Source of the DNA: Rhodococcus sp. Z13
Lineage (GTDB): Bacteria > Actinomycetota > Actinomycetes > Mycobacteriales > Mycobacteriaceae
Direction of reading: 5' to 3'
Assembly (NCBI RefSeq): GCF_025837095.1
Contig: NZ_CP107551.1
Span: 1,284,352-1,348,351 of the forward strand
DNA: 64,000 nucleotides
This document shows positions 26,881-36,476 of this stretch, piece after piece. The notes beneath the pieces are model-generated. The model ran no database searches, was not told the origin of the DNA, and saw nothing but the letters and a program-made list of their open reading frames with translations. The number at the start of each line of letters is the position of its first letter. The stretch's first letter is position 1. The position numbers and the translations under genes were made by a program.

Positions 26881-28683
26881 CTAGCTGTAGATCGACTCGA
26901 TCTCCTGGCCGTGCTTCTCGTGGATGATGTTCCGCTTGAGCTTCAGCGTCGGGGTGAGCTCACCCGTCTCGATGCTGAAGTCCGTCTCGAGGATGCGGTA
27001 CTTGCGGATCGACTCGGCCTTGGAGACCTTCTTGTTGGTCTCCGCGACGGCCTCGTCGATCTCGGCGATGAGATCGGGGTTCTTGATGAGCTGCGAGACC
27101 GTGGTGCCCGCGGGCAGTCCGTGCCGCTCGAGCCAGCCCGGCAGGGCCTCGGGGTCGAGGGTGATGAGGGCACCGACGAACGGCTTGTTGTCACCGACGA
27201 CGATGACCTGGCTGATCAGCGGGTGGGCGCGCAGGGCGTCCTCGAGGATCGCCGGGGCGACGTTCTTGCCACCGGCGGTGACGATGAGCTCCTTCTTGCG
27301 GCCGGTGATCGAGATGAAGCCGTCCTCGTCGATCGTGCCGATGTCGCCGGTGTGGAACCAGCCGTCGCGGATCGCGTCCTTGGTGGCCTCGTCGTTCTTC
27401 CAGTAGCCCTCGAAGACCATCGGGCCCTTGAGCAGCAGCTCGCCGTCGTCGGCGATCCGCGCCGCGCAGCCGTTGAACGGCTTGCCGACGGTGCCGATCT
27501 TCTGCTCCTTCGGCGTGTTCATGATGATGCCGCCGGTGGTCTCCGTCAGGCCGTAGCCCTCGTAGATGGTGACGCCGATGCCGCGGAAGAAGTGGCCGAG
27601 GCGGGCGCCGAGCGCGGCACCGCCGGACACGGCGCGGGTGACGTTGCCACCGAGCGCGGCCTTGAGCTTGCTGTAGACCAGCTTGTCGAACACGAAGTGC
27701 TGGATCTTCAGGGGGAGGCCGGGGCCACCGTTCTCGAGCGCCTTGCTGTACTCGATCGCGACGTCGGAGGCCTTCTCGAAGATCTTGCCCTTGCCGCCGT
27801 CGTAGGCCTTCTGCTTCGCCGAGTTGTAGACCTTCTCGAACACGCGGGGCACGGAGAGGATGAAGTTCGGCTTGAACACCGCGAACTGGTCGAGCAGGGT
27901 CGACAGGTCGGAGGTGTGGCCGACGGTGACCTTGGTGTCGAACGCCGCGAAGGAGATCAGGCGCGCGAACACGTGGGCCAGTGGGATGAACAGCAGGGTG
28001 CGCTGACCCTCGTGCATCGAGTCGGGCAGCGCGAGCTGGGCCGCGGCCGACTCGGACGCGAACTGGCGGTGCTTGAGTAGCACGCCCTTCGGGCGTCCCG
28101 TGGTGCCGGAGGTGTAGATGAGGGTCGCGGCGGACTCGGAGTTCACCTGCTTGCGACGCTCCTCGACCTGCTCGTCGGTGACGGCCGCGCCACGCGCCAC
28201 GAGCTCGTCGATCGCGCCCTTCGCGCCGGAGGCCGGCTCGATCTGCAGCATCTCCCGCACGGAGGGGGCACCCTCGACGACGTCGCGGACCGTGTCCACG
28301 TGGCCCGAGTTCTCGACGACGATGAGCTTGGTCTCCGAGTCCTCGAGGATCCACTTCGCCTGCTCGGCGGAGGAGGTCTCGTAGATGGAGACGGTGGCGC
28401 CGCCCGCGGTCCAGATCGCGTAGTCCAGCAGGACCCACTCGTAGCGGGTGGCCGAGAGGATCGCGACGCGATCGCCCAGCTCGATACCCGAGGCGATCAG
28501 GCCCTTCGCCACGGCGCGCACCTGCGCCGCGAACTCGCGAGCCGTGACAGGTACCCACTTGCCGTCGATCAGCCGCTCGAACGGCACGAAGTTCGGCGAT
28601 TCCTTCTCGTGCCGGAACACCGAATCGGCCATCGACGTGTTCTCGGCAATCGAGAACGACTGTGGCACGGCAATCTCTCTCAC
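26881..28683 (-). CDS. fadD15: Long-chain fatty-acid-CoA ligase, FadD15 type
   Basis: A 600-residue acyl-CoA synthetase closely resembling mycobacterial FadD15 in length and motifs. The ATP loop YTSGTTGRPKG is near residues 186-196, the linker and IPLAHVFAR follow, then YEGYGLTE, W-F-H-T-G-D and GRKKELIVTAGGKNVAP, so both subdomains are complete. It activates long-chain fatty acids for oxidation or lipid synthesis. The GTG at 28683 gives the same N-terminus as FadD15 (M-R-E-I) and has GGAGGGG ten bases upstream. Two TTGCATCAC direct repeats 22 bp apart lie upstream. Confidence 0.96.
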   Translation of the reverse strand: MREIAVPQSFSIAENTSMADSVFRHEKESPNFVPFERLIDGKWVPVTAREFAAQVRAVAKGLIASGIELGDRVAILSATRYEWVLLDYAIWTAGGATVSIYETSSAEQAKWILEDSETKLIVVENSGHVDTVRDVVEGAPSVREMLQIEPASGAKGAIDELVARGAAVTDEQVEERRKQVNSESAATLIYTSGTTGRPKGVLLKHRQFASESAAAQLALPDSMHEGQRTLLFIPLAHVFARLISFAAFDTKVTVGHTSDLSTLLDQFAVFKPNFILSVPRVFEKVYNSAKQKAYDGGKGKIFEKASDVAIEYSKALENGGPGLPLKIQHFVFDKLVYSKLKAALGGNVTRAVSGGAALGARLGHFFRGIGVTIYEGYGLTETTGGIIMNTPKEQKIGTVGKPFNGCAARIADDGELLLKGPMVFEGYWKNDEATKDAIRDGWFHTGDIGTIDEDGFISITGRKKELIVTAGGKNVAPAILEDALRAHPLISQVIVVGDNKPFVGALITLDPEALPGWLERHGLPAGTTVSQLIKNPDLIAEIDEAVAETNKKVSKAESIRKYRILETDFSIETGELTPTLKLKRNIIHEKHGQEIESIYS

Positions 28684-28719
28684 TGTGACCCCTCCATCGT
28701 TAAGGACTTGCGCTGTGCA

Positions 28720-28750
28720 TTGCATCACATGCGGGGGAGATTTGCATCAC
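28720..28750 (-). promoter_or_regulatory. Direct repeats upstream of fadD15
   Basis: TTGCATCAC occurs at 28720-28728 and again at 28742-28750, with starts 22 bp apart (two helical turns). On the coding strand they read GTGATGCAA. They lie 37-67 bases before the fadD15 start. The spacing suits cooperative binding of a regulator; none is identified. Confidence 0.45.
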
Positions 28751-28836
28751 CCACGTGTCTGAAATGCCCAGATTTTACAGTCCGATAAGCAGTGATCTGT
28801 ACAACAATGCTACCGGCGAGTAATGAGAAACACCAC

Positions 28837-29502
28837 TCATTCCGCCGAATTCGGGAGGCTGTGGAGCAGACGGTGCGCTTCCGCGTCGTCCAGCTGATGG
28901 AAGTCGTGATATGCCGCGCCGACGCTGTCGGTGTCGGAAGGCGTCCACGGGCAGATCACCTCGTCGGCCACCCGGCGCACCCGCGCGACGGCCTCCGGGG
29001 AGGCGACCGGCACCGCGAGCACCACCCGCGCCGCACCCGCGGCCCGCGCGGCCGTGCAGGCCACCGCGGCGGTCGCGCCAGTGGCGATGCCGTCGTCGAC
29101 GAGAACGGCCGTGCGGCCGGCCAGGGGGAGGCGGGGACGTCCCGCACGCAGGACCTCGGCGCGGCGCACGAGTTCCGCGGTCTCGCGCAGCTGGATGTTC
29201 TCGATCGACTCCGGCGCGATCCGTCCGCGCCGGACGACCTCGTCGTTGAGGACCCGGAACAGGGGTGGGTCGCCCGCCGGATCTCCCTCGGCGATCGCGC
29301 CCATCGCGAGTTCGGGATGCCAGGGGACGCCGAGCTTGCGGACGACGAGGACGTCGAGGGGCGCCCCCAGCGCGGACGCCAGCTCGCGGGCGACGGGGAT
29401 CCCGCCCCGGGGAAGCGCGAGCACCACCGGATGGGTGCCGCGCAGATGCTCGGCGGAGCGGGCGAGTCGTCGGCCCGCCTCCGCGCGCGTGGCGTACCGC
29501 AC
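28837..29502 (-). CDS. Phosphoribosyltransferase-domain protein
   Basis: A 221-residue type I phosphoribosyltransferase-fold protein. The PRPP loop VLVDDGIATGAT lies at about residues 132-143, and an N-terminal ALPRGG segment binds pyrophosphate. Proteins of this class (COG1926) are annotated as predicted phosphoribosyltransferases, sometimes fused to hydrolases; the base acceptor is not known. The GTG start at 29502 is inside one arm of a 17-bp inverted repeat, with CATACT and GGAGAC just before it, either of which could act (as -10 or as ribosome site). It follows the TrpB2 gene on the same strand. Confidence 0.85.
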   Translation of the reverse strand: MRYATRAEAGRRLARSAEHLRGTHPVVLALPRGGIPVARELASALGAPLDVLVVRKLGVPWHPELAMGAIAEGDPAGDPPLFRVLNDEVVRRGRIAPESIENIQLRETAELVRRAEVLRAGRPRLPLAGRTAVLVDDGIATGATAAVACTAARAAGAARVVLAVPVASPEAVARVRRVADEVICPWTPSDTDSVGAAYHDFHQLDDAEAHRLLHSLPNSAE

Positions 29503-29536
29503 GTCTCCAGTATGGGACGGTGCGATACGCCACGCG
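29486..29536 (-). promoter_or_regulatory. 17-bp inverted repeat spanning the start of the phosphoribosyltransferase gene
   Basis: CGCGTGGCGTACCGCAC (29486-29502) and GTGCGATACGCCACGCG (29520-29536) are complementary with one mismatch and a 17-base loop. One arm contains the GTG start codon and the next five codons. The loop contains CATACT and GGAGAC. In RNA from the TrpB2 gene the hairpin would bury the start codon; as DNA it could be an operator. Confidence 0.55.
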
Positions 29537-29554
29537 GGACCTTCGGAGCGGCTG

Positions 29555-30865
29555 TCAGGCCTGGTCGAGCTCGCCCGACAGGTACGAGTGGTAGGCGGGC
29601 AGATCGAGCTGGCCGTGGCCGGACAGACCGATGACGATCACCTCCGGCTCCGACAGCGACCGCGCGTACTTCGCGGCCGCGGCGATCGCGTGCGACGACT
29701 CCGGCGCGGGCACGATGCCCTCGTTCCGCGCGAACAGCACGGCCGCGGCGAAGGCCTCGGTCTGGGCCACGGCCTGGGCGTTCACCAGGCCGAGCTCGAC
29801 GGTGTGGCTGAGCAGCGGCGCCATGCCGTGGTAGCGCAGGCCACCGGCGTGGATCGGGTCCGGGATGAAGTCCTGGCCGAGGGTGTGCATCTTCAGCAGC
29901 GGCGTCAGGCCGGCGATGTCGCCGTGGTCGTACCGGTACTCGCCCTTCGTGATGGACGGGCACGCCGCCGGCTCGACGGCCACCACTCGGGTCTTCGCAC
30001 GGTCGTGCAGGACCTCGCGCAGGAAGGGGAACGCCAGACCCGCGAGGTTGGAGCCACCACCGGCGCAGCCGAACACGACGTCCGCCTGCGGCTCACCGGC
30101 GTCGCGCAGCTGCTCGACCGCCTCGAGGCCGATGACGGTCTGGTGCAGCACCACGTGGTTCAGTACCGAGCCGAGGGTGTAGCGGGCTGCGGGATCCTTC
30201 ACCGCCACCTCGACGGCCTCGGACACGGCGATGCCGAGCGAACCGGGGGTGTCGGGCTGCTCCGCGAGCACCGCGCGACCGGCCTCGGTCAGCTCCGACG
30301 GGCTCGAGTGCACCGTGCCGCCGTAGGTCTCGATGAGGAAGCGACGGTACGGCTTGGACTCGTAGGAGGCACGGACCTGCCACACCTCGAGGTCGATCCC
30401 GAACTTCGCGCACGCGAACGACAGGGCCGAGCCCCACTGACCGGCGCCGGTCTCGGTGGTCAGCTTGGTGACCCCGTCGAGCGAGTTGTAGTACGCCTGT
30501 GCCACAGCGGAATTGACCTTGTGGCTGCCGACCGGGCTCACACCCTCGTACTTGACGTAGATGCGGGCCGGGGTGCCGAGCGCCTTCTCGAACGAGCGGG
30601 CCCGGAACAGTGGGGTGGTGCGGTAGCCGGCGTAGACCTCGCGCACCGGCTCGGGGATCTCGATGTCGGTCTCGGTGGACAGCTCCTGCTCGATCAGGCC
30701 CGAGGCGAACAGCGGCGCCAGATCGTCGGCGGTGAGGGGTTCGCGGGTGCCGGGATGCAGGTGCGGCGGCGGCGCGACCTCGAGGTCGCCGACGATGTTG
30801 TACCAATGGGTCGGAACGCCCGACTTCCCGACGGTGGGAGCGGGTGCGGCGAGGGAATCCGTCAC
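29555..30865 (-). CDS. trpB: TrpB2-type tryptophan synthase beta-like PLP enzyme
   Basis: A 436-residue PLP enzyme of the TrpB2 subgroup, longer at the N-terminus than TrpB1 and lacking the TrpA-contact region. The PLP lysine lies in GSHKVNSA near residue 115, the carboxylate loop in [11 protein letters not shown], and the phosphate loop in GCAGGGSN. It makes tryptophan from indole and serine or O-phosphoserine. No trpA is nearby, so it may salvage free indole. The GTG at 30865 has AAGGA nine bases upstream; the open frame beyond it has no comparable site. It is divergent from the DEAD-box helicase. Confidence 0.93.
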   Translation of the reverse strand: MTDSLAAPAPTVGKSGVPTHWYNIVGDLEVAPPPHLHPGTREPLTADDLAPLFASGLIEQELSTETDIEIPEPVREVYAGYRTTPLFRARSFEKALGTPARIYVKYEGVSPVGSHKVNSAVAQAYYNSLDGVTKLTTETGAGQWGSALSFACAKFGIDLEVWQVRASYESKPYRRFLIETYGGTVHSSPSELTEAGRAVLAEQPDTPGSLGIAVSEAVEVAVKDPAARYTLGSVLNHVVLHQTVIGLEAVEQLRDAGEPQADVVFGCAGGGSNLAGLAFPFLREVLHDRAKTRVVAVEPAACPSITKGEYRYDHGDIAGLTPLLKMHTLGQDFIPDPIHAGGLRYHGMAPLLSHTVELGLVNAQAVAQTEAFAAAVLFARNEGIVPAPESSHAIAAAAKYARSLSEPEVIVIGLSGHGQLDLPAYHSYLSGELDQA

Positions 30866-31026
30866 TTCGGTGAATCCTTCGATCGTGTACAGGGGCGCGC
30901 CCAGTGTGACCTGTACGGCCTGCGGGCACCGGGGGTGGGGTCGGTCATCCGCGGGCCCGTTCCGCTGCTGGTCGCTGGTCCGGTCCCGCACGGGGGAGTA
31001 GGTTCATCGGATAAACTGCTGGTCAA

Positions 31027-32895
31027 ATGAGTGAAATTCAAGACGCCCCCGACCAGGAGACCGCGGCTCTCACGTTCGCCGATCTCGCCATCGACGACCG
31101 TGTCCTGCAGGCTCTTTCGGACGTGGGTTACGAGTCCCCGTCGCCGATCCAGGCGGCGACCATCCCACCGCTGCTGGAGGGACGGGACGTCGTCGGTCTC
31201 GCTCAGACCGGCACCGGCAAGACCGCCGCCTTCGCGGTGCCGATCCTCTCCCGGATCGACGCCGCCAAGAAGCGGCCCCAGGCGCTGGTGCTGGCGCCCA
31301 CCCGCGAACTCGCGCTGCAGGTCGCGGAGGCTTTCGGTAAGTACTCCGCCCACATCCCGGGCCTGCACGTGCTGCCCATATACGGCGGCCAGGCCTACGG
31401 TGTGCAACTCTCCGGCCTCCGCCGCGGCGCCCAGGTCATCGTCGGCACCCCGGGACGTGTGATCGATCACCTTTCCAAGGGCACCCTCGACATCTCCGAG
31501 CTCGAATACCTCGTCCTCGACGAGGCCGACGAGATGCTCACCATGGGCTTCCAGGAGGACGTCGAGCGCATCCTCGCCGACACCCCGGACACCAAGCAGG
31601 TCGCGCTGTTCTCGGCGACCATGCCGGGTGCGATCCGCCGGCTGTCGAAGCAGTACCTGAAGGATCCGCAGGAGATCACCGTCAAGTCGAAGACGACGAC
31701 GTCGGCGAACATCACCCAGCGGTGGGTCCTCGTCTCGCACCAGCGCAAGCTCGACGCGCTGACCCGCATCCTCGAGGTCGAGTCCTTCGAGGCCATGATC
31801 ATCTTCGTCCGCACGAAGCAGGCCACCGAGGACCTCGCCGAACGCCTGCGCGCCCGCGGTTTCTCCGCGGCCGCCATCAACGGCGACATCGTGCAGGCGC
31901 AGCGCGAACGCACGATCAACCAGCTCAAGAACGGCACCCTCGACATCCTGGTCGCCACCGACGTCGCCGCCCGCGGCCTCGACGTCGACCGCATCAGCCA
32001 CGTCGTGAACTACGACATCCCGCACGACACCGAGTCGTACGTGCACCGCATCGGCCGCACCGGCCGCGCCGGGCGCACCGGCGACGCGCTGCTGTTCGTC
32101 GCACCGCGGGAGCGTCACCTGCTCAAGGCCATCGAGCGGGCCACCCGCCAGCCGCTGGCCGAGATGCAGCTGCCCACCGTGGAGGACGTCAACGCGCAGC
32201 GCGTGGCGAAGTTCAACGACTCGATCACCGAGGCGCTGACCTCCGATCACCTGCAGCTGTTCCGGACCTTCATCGAGGACTACGAGCGCGAGCACGACGT
32301 GCCGCTCGCCGACATCGCCGCCGCGCTGGCGGTGCTCTCGCGCGACGGCGAGTCGTTCCTCATGGAGGCCGACCCGGAGCCGTTCGTGCCGCCGCGCCGC
32401 GAGCGCGAGCAGCGGGAGCGTCCGCCGCGTCGCTTCGACGACGGCCCGAAGGTCGGTCGCGACGGCCAGGAGATGGCCACCTACCGCATCGCGGTGGGCA
32501 AGCGGCACCGGGTGCAGCCGGGTGCGATCGTCGGCGCCATCGCCAACGAGGGTGGCCTGCGCCGCGGCGATTTCGGGCACATCAGCATCCGTGCCGATCA
32601 CAGCCTCGTCGAGCTGCCCAAGGACCTGTCGCCGCAGACCCTCGAAGCGCTGCGCGCCACCCGCATCTCGGGCGTGCTCATCCAGTTGCAGCCCGACACC
32701 GGTGCACCGTCCGGGCGTCCGGGCTCGTACCGCGGGCGCGACGACCGCCGCGGCGACGACCGGCGTGGCGGGGACCGTCGCGACCACGGCAAGCGTGATC
32801 GCGGTGGCCGACGTGAATACGGCGAAGGTCGGGGCCGGTCCGGCGACTTCTCGCACCGCAGCGACCGCGGTGGTCGTGGCGGATACCGCGACTGA
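31027..32895 (+). CDS. deaD: DEAD-box ATP-dependent RNA helicase (DeaD/CsdA type)
   Basis: A 622-residue RNA helicase. Motifs in order are the Q motif, I AQTGTGKT (about 59-66), Ia PTRELALQ, II DEADEML near 165, III SATMPG, V ARGLDVDR and VI HRIGRTGRAGR. A DbpA-type RNA-binding domain covers about residues 485-555. A basic Arg/Gly/Asp tail of about 60 residues (RGRDDRRGDDRR and RGGRGGYRD) ends the protein. It remodels structured RNA in ribosome assembly, mRNA turnover or cold adaptation. TAAACT lies nine bases before the ATG, giving a very short leader. Confidence 0.96.
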   Translation: MSEIQDAPDQETAALTFADLAIDDRVLQALSDVGYESPSPIQAATIPPLLEGRDVVGLAQTGTGKTAAFAVPILSRIDAAKKRPQALVLAPTRELALQVAEAFGKYSAHIPGLHVLPIYGGQAYGVQLSGLRRGAQVIVGTPGRVIDHLSKGTLDISELEYLVLDEADEMLTMGFQEDVERILADTPDTKQVALFSATMPGAIRRLSKQYLKDPQEITVKSKTTTSANITQRWVLVSHQRKLDALTRILEVESFEAMIIFVRTKQATEDLAERLRARGFSAAAINGDIVQAQRERTINQLKNGTLDILVATDVAARGLDVDRISHVVNYDIPHDTESYVHRIGRTGRAGRTGDALLFVAPRERHLLKAIERATRQPLAEMQLPTVEDVNAQRVAKFNDSITEALTSDHLQLFRTFIEDYEREHDVPLADIAAALAVLSRDGESFLMEADPEPFVPPRREREQRERPPRRFDDGPKVGRDGQEMATYRIAVGKRHRVQPGAIVGAIANEGGLRRGDFGHISIRADHSLVELPKDLSPQTLEALRATRISGVLIQLQPDTGAPSGRPGSYRGRDDRRGDDRRGGDRRDHGKRDRGGRREYGEGRGRSGDFSHRSDRGGRGGYRD

Positions 32896-32913
32896 CGACG
32901 CCTCGCGGATGCG

Positions 32914-34812
32914 TCAGCCGGCCGCCGGTGCGGTCACCGGCGGCTTCGGCTCCGCATCCGCGAACTGCGTCCGGTACAGCTCCGCGTAACGGCCGCCCAC
33001 GGCGAGCAGTTCGTCGTGGCTGCCACGTTCGACGATGCGGCCCTCCTCGACCACGAGGATCTCGTCGGCCGCGCGGATCGTCGAGAGGCGGTGCGCGATG
33101 ACCACCGATGTGCGTCCCGCCAGGGCTTCGGCCAGTGCCTCCTGCACCGCGGCCTCCGAGGTGGAATCGAGATGGGCGGTGGCCTCGTCGAGAACCACCA
33201 CTCGCGGCTGGGCGAGCAGCAGCCGGGCGATCGTCAGGCGTTGACGCTCACCACCGGACAGACGGTATCCGCGTTCCCCGACGACGGTGTCGAGTCCGGA
33301 GGGTAACGACGCGACGAGCCGGTCGAGCCGGGCCCGGCGCAACGCGTCCCACAGCTCCTCCTCGCCGGCCTCCGGCCGGGCGAGCAGCAGATTCGCGCGG
33401 ACGGTGTCGTGGAACAGGTGCCCGTCCTGGGTGACGAGCCCGACGGTGGCGCGGATCGAATCGGCGGTCAGTTCCCGCACGTCGACCCCGCCGAGACGCA
33501 CCGACCCGGAGTCGACGTCGTACAGTCGCGGAATCAGCTGCGCGATGGTCGATTTCCCGGCACCCGAGGAACCGACGAGGGCGACCATCCGTCCCGGCTC
33601 GACGTGGAACGACACGTCGTGCAGAACGGTCTCGCCGCCACGGTTGTCGAGCACGGCGACCTCCTCGAGGGAGGCGAGCGAGACCCTGTCGGCGGACGGA
33701 TAGGCGAACTCGACGTCGCGCAGTTCCACCGAGACCGGTCCCTCCGGTACCGGACGTGCGTCGGGTGCCTGGGAGATCAGCGGCTTCAGATCGAGGACCT
33801 CGAAGACCCGCTCGAAGCTCACCATCGCGCTCATGACGTCCATCCGCGCGCTGGCCAGTGCGGTGAGCGGCGAGTACAGGCGGGTCAGCAGCATCGCCAT
33901 CGCGACCACCGATCCCGCGTCGAGTTGCCCCCGCAGGGCGTAGAACCCGCCGAGTCCGTAGACGAGCGCGAGCGCGAGCGCGGACACCAGGGTCAGCGAG
34001 GTGACGAACACGCTCTGCAGCATCGCGGTGCGCACCCCGATGTCGCGGACGCGTCGCGCGCGGACCGCGAACTCCACCGACTCCTGCTCGGGCCGGCCGA
34101 ACAGCTTCACGAGGGTCGCACCCGGAGCCGAGAACCGTTCGGTCATCTGGGTGTTCATCACCGAGTTGTGGTTCGCGGCCTCACGGCTCAACCGCGCCAG
34201 CCGGGTTCCCATGTGCCGCGCGGGAACGATGAAGATCGGCAGCAACAACAGTGCGAGAAGCGTGATCTGCCAGGAGATCCCGATCATCACCACGAGTGTG
34301 ATCACGAGGGTGACGACGTTGCCGACCACTCCCGAGAGGGTGTCGCTGAACGCGCGCTGCGCCCCGATGACGTCGTTGTTCAGCCGCGACACGAGTGCCC
34401 CCGTGCGGGTGCGGGTGAAGAATGCGACCGGCATCCGCTGCACGTGGTCGAACACCGTGGTGCGCAGATCCAGGATCAGATCCTCACCGATGCTCGCCGA
34501 CAACCAGCGGTTGGCGATCGCCAGGCCCGCCTCGAGCAGTGCCACCGCGGCGATGATCGCCGCGAGCACGGCGACCACCGATACGGCGGCACCGGAGACG
34601 ATCGCGTCGACCACGCGGCCGGCGAGCACCGGGGTCGCCACCCCCAGGGCCGCGATGACGACACTCAGGACGAGATAGAACGCGATGTTCCGACGGTGCG
34701 GGCGTGCGAACTCGGCGATGCGCGTCAGGCTCGCTCGCGAGAACGGTCGGCGATCGTTCTCCGCGTGCATCGCGTTGTACATCGCGTTCCACGCGGTGAC
34801 TTCCATGCTCAT
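32914..34812 (-). CDS. ABC exporter half-transporter (TMD-NBD), probably multidrug
   Basis: A 632-residue half-transporter. Six membrane segments occupy about residues 50-330. The NBD has Walker A GSSGAGKST near 415, the Q-loop VTQDGHLFHDT, the signature LSGGERQR near 517 and Walker B VVVLDEATAHLD near 537, all intact, so it should work as a homodimer. The ATG at 34812 has GAGGAGG nine bases upstream; a GTG at 34836 and an ATG at 34806 are alternatives. Its promoter carries an elongated 19-bp spacer with a dyad typical of MerR-family activation, so drug- or redox-induced expression is likely. It converges on deaD with an 18-base gap. Confidence 0.94.
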   Translation of the reverse strand: MSMEVTAWNAMYNAMHAENDRRPFSRASLTRIAEFARPHRRNIAFYLVLSVVIAALGVATPVLAGRVVDAIVSGAAVSVVAVLAAIIAAVALLEAGLAIANRWLSASIGEDLILDLRTTVFDHVQRMPVAFFTRTRTGALVSRLNNDVIGAQRAFSDTLSGVVGNVVTLVITLVVMIGISWQITLLALLLLPIFIVPARHMGTRLARLSREAANHNSVMNTQMTERFSAPGATLVKLFGRPEQESVEFAVRARRVRDIGVRTAMLQSVFVTSLTLVSALALALVYGLGGFYALRGQLDAGSVVAMAMLLTRLYSPLTALASARMDVMSAMVSFERVFEVLDLKPLISQAPDARPVPEGPVSVELRDVEFAYPSADRVSLASLEEVAVLDNRGGETVLHDVSFHVEPGRMVALVGSSGAGKSTIAQLIPRLYDVDSGSVRLGGVDVRELTADSIRATVGLVTQDGHLFHDTVRANLLLARPEAGEEELWDALRRARLDRLVASLPSGLDTVVGERGYRLSGGERQRLTIARLLLAQPRVVVLDEATAHLDSTSEAAVQEALAEALAGRTSVVIAHRLSTIRAADEILVVEEGRIVERGSHDELLAVGGRYAELYRTQFADAEPKPPVTAPAAG

Positions 34813-34839
34813 GGACGTGGCCTCCTCGGGTCGCACCCG

Positions 34840-34870
34840 ACGCTAGAACCTCGAGTGCGCTCGAGGTCAA
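34840..34870 (-). promoter_or_regulatory. MerR-family-type promoter of the ABC exporter
   Basis: On the minus strand TTGACC (34870-34865) and TAGCGT (34845-34840) are separated by 19 bases, longer than the optimal 17. The spacer contains the dyad ACCTCGAG-TGCG-CTCGAGGT (plus strand, 34848-34867). This geometry is the hallmark of promoters activated by MerR proteins such as SoxR, BmrR and TipA, and the half-sites resemble the SoxR box CCTCAAG. No merR gene is visible in the window. Confidence 0.75.
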
Positions 34871-34996
34871 GGTTAGCCTCGGGCATTCATGCCGATTGAG
34901 CGGAAACCCGTGTCAATCACGAAGAATGATGCTCTGAGCTGGGATAATTCGACTTGCGAAGGTTGAATCAGTCCCAGTTCGAGGAGCACCATTCCG

Positions 34997-36389
34997 GTGA
35001 GCAAGTCTACGTCCCCCTATCCCCACCTGTCCGCATCAGCCACCGGAACCGGCCTCGTGTCGCATGCCGGAGCCGTCCTGCTGCTGCGCACCGCGGAGAA
35101 AACCGGACTTGCCACGGCATTGACGACCGAACTCGCACCGTATCGAAAGCCGTTGACCCGACACGATCCCGGCAAGATCGTCCTCGACCTCGCGGTATCC
35201 CTCGCACTCGGTGGGGACTGCCTCGCCGACATCGCACAACTGCGCGCTCACCCCGAACTGTTCGGTGCGGTGGCCTCCGACCCGACCGTCTCCCGCCTGA
35301 TCAGCAGGTTGGCCGCCGACACCGACACCGCACTGGCCGCGATCGACCGGCCGCGCCACCGCCCGCTCCCACGCCTGGGCCGCTGCCGGCACATCGGCTC
35401 CCGACCATGCCATCGACGAAGCGCATCCGCTGGTCCTCGACATCGATGCCACCCTGGTCACCGCGCATTCCGAGAAGGAACAGGCCGCCCCGACGTTCAA
35501 GCGAGGGTTCGGTTTCCATCCGTTGTGCGCGTTCGTCGACCACGGCACCGGCGGTACCGGTGAACCCGTCGCGATGCTGCTGCGGCCGGGTAACTCGGGA
35601 TCGAACACCGCCTCCGATCACATCACCGTGGTGCAGGACGCACTCGCACAGTTGCCGCTCGACCCGGCATACCGGGTCGGGAAGAAGGTACTGGTCCGTA
35701 TCGACGGCGCCGGCGGTACCCACCACCTGATCGAGTACCTCACCAAGCGTCGCCTATCGTACTCGATCGGATTCGGGTTGACCGACGCCCACGCCGACGC
35801 GATCGATCTGGTTCCGGAACAGGCATGGACCCCGACCTACGACGCCGACGGGCAGGTCCGCGACGGTGCCTGGATCACCGAGATCACCGACCTACTCGAC
35901 CTGTCCACCTGGCCGAAAGGCATGCGGGTGATCGTCCGGAAGGAGCGCCCACACCCCGGTGCGCAGTTGCGGTTCACCGACCGCGACGGCCTACGCCTGA
36001 CCGCGTTCGTGACGAACACCCGCCGCGGTCAGCTGCCAGATCTGGAGTTGCGGCATCGGCGACGGGCTCGGTGCGAGGACCGGATCCGGGCAGCGAAAGC
36101 CACCGGCTTGCAGAATCTTCCGTTGCACGGTTTCGACCAGAACCGCATCTGGTTGGCGCTCGTGCAACTGGCATGCGAGCTGCTCGCGTGGATGCAGATG
36201 CTCGCCTTGACCGAGGTTCCAGCGCGGCGGTGGGAACCGAAACGGCTGCGGCTGCGGTTGCTGTCGATCGCCGGGAAGATCGCCCGGCATGCCCGCCGTG
36301 TTCGTCTGCGACTGGCTGCGACAGCTCCGGATGTCGATCTTCTCGTGGCCAGCCTGAACCGGCTCGCAGCGCTACCTGCGCCTGCGTGA
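34997..36389 (+). pseudogene. IS1380-family transposase, frameshifted
   Basis: The transposase begins at a GTG with GAGGAG upstream and reads normally for about 117 codons (HDPGKIVLDLAVSLALGGDC; DPTVSRLISRL). Around 35347-35353 the frame changes: the sense resumes one frame over as RATARSHAWAAAGTSAPDHA and continues through LVLDIDATLVTAHSEKEQ (first catalytic Asp region) and VRIDGAGGTHHLIEYL to the natural end at 36389. A net loss of two bases or gain of one explains it. The full protein would be about 464 residues, the normal length. No slippery run is present, so this looks like mutation or sequence error rather than programmed frameshifting. Confidence 0.85.
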
Positions 36390-36476
36390 CCTGCATGTAC
36401 CAGTTTCATCGAGACGAAAGGACACGATTTCCGGGGCCGTGGACCCCGACGCCACCCGACCGTGTCGGGCAGTCGA

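Noticed and set aside
28775-28840. A short coding region before the phosphoribosyltransferase stop
   Set aside because: The AT-richer stretch has no usable start or ribosome site and looks like the fadD15 upstream region.
35340-35360. Programmed ribosomal frameshifting in the transposase
   Set aside because: There is no slippery homopolymer or heptamer at the frame change, and this family normally has a single frame.
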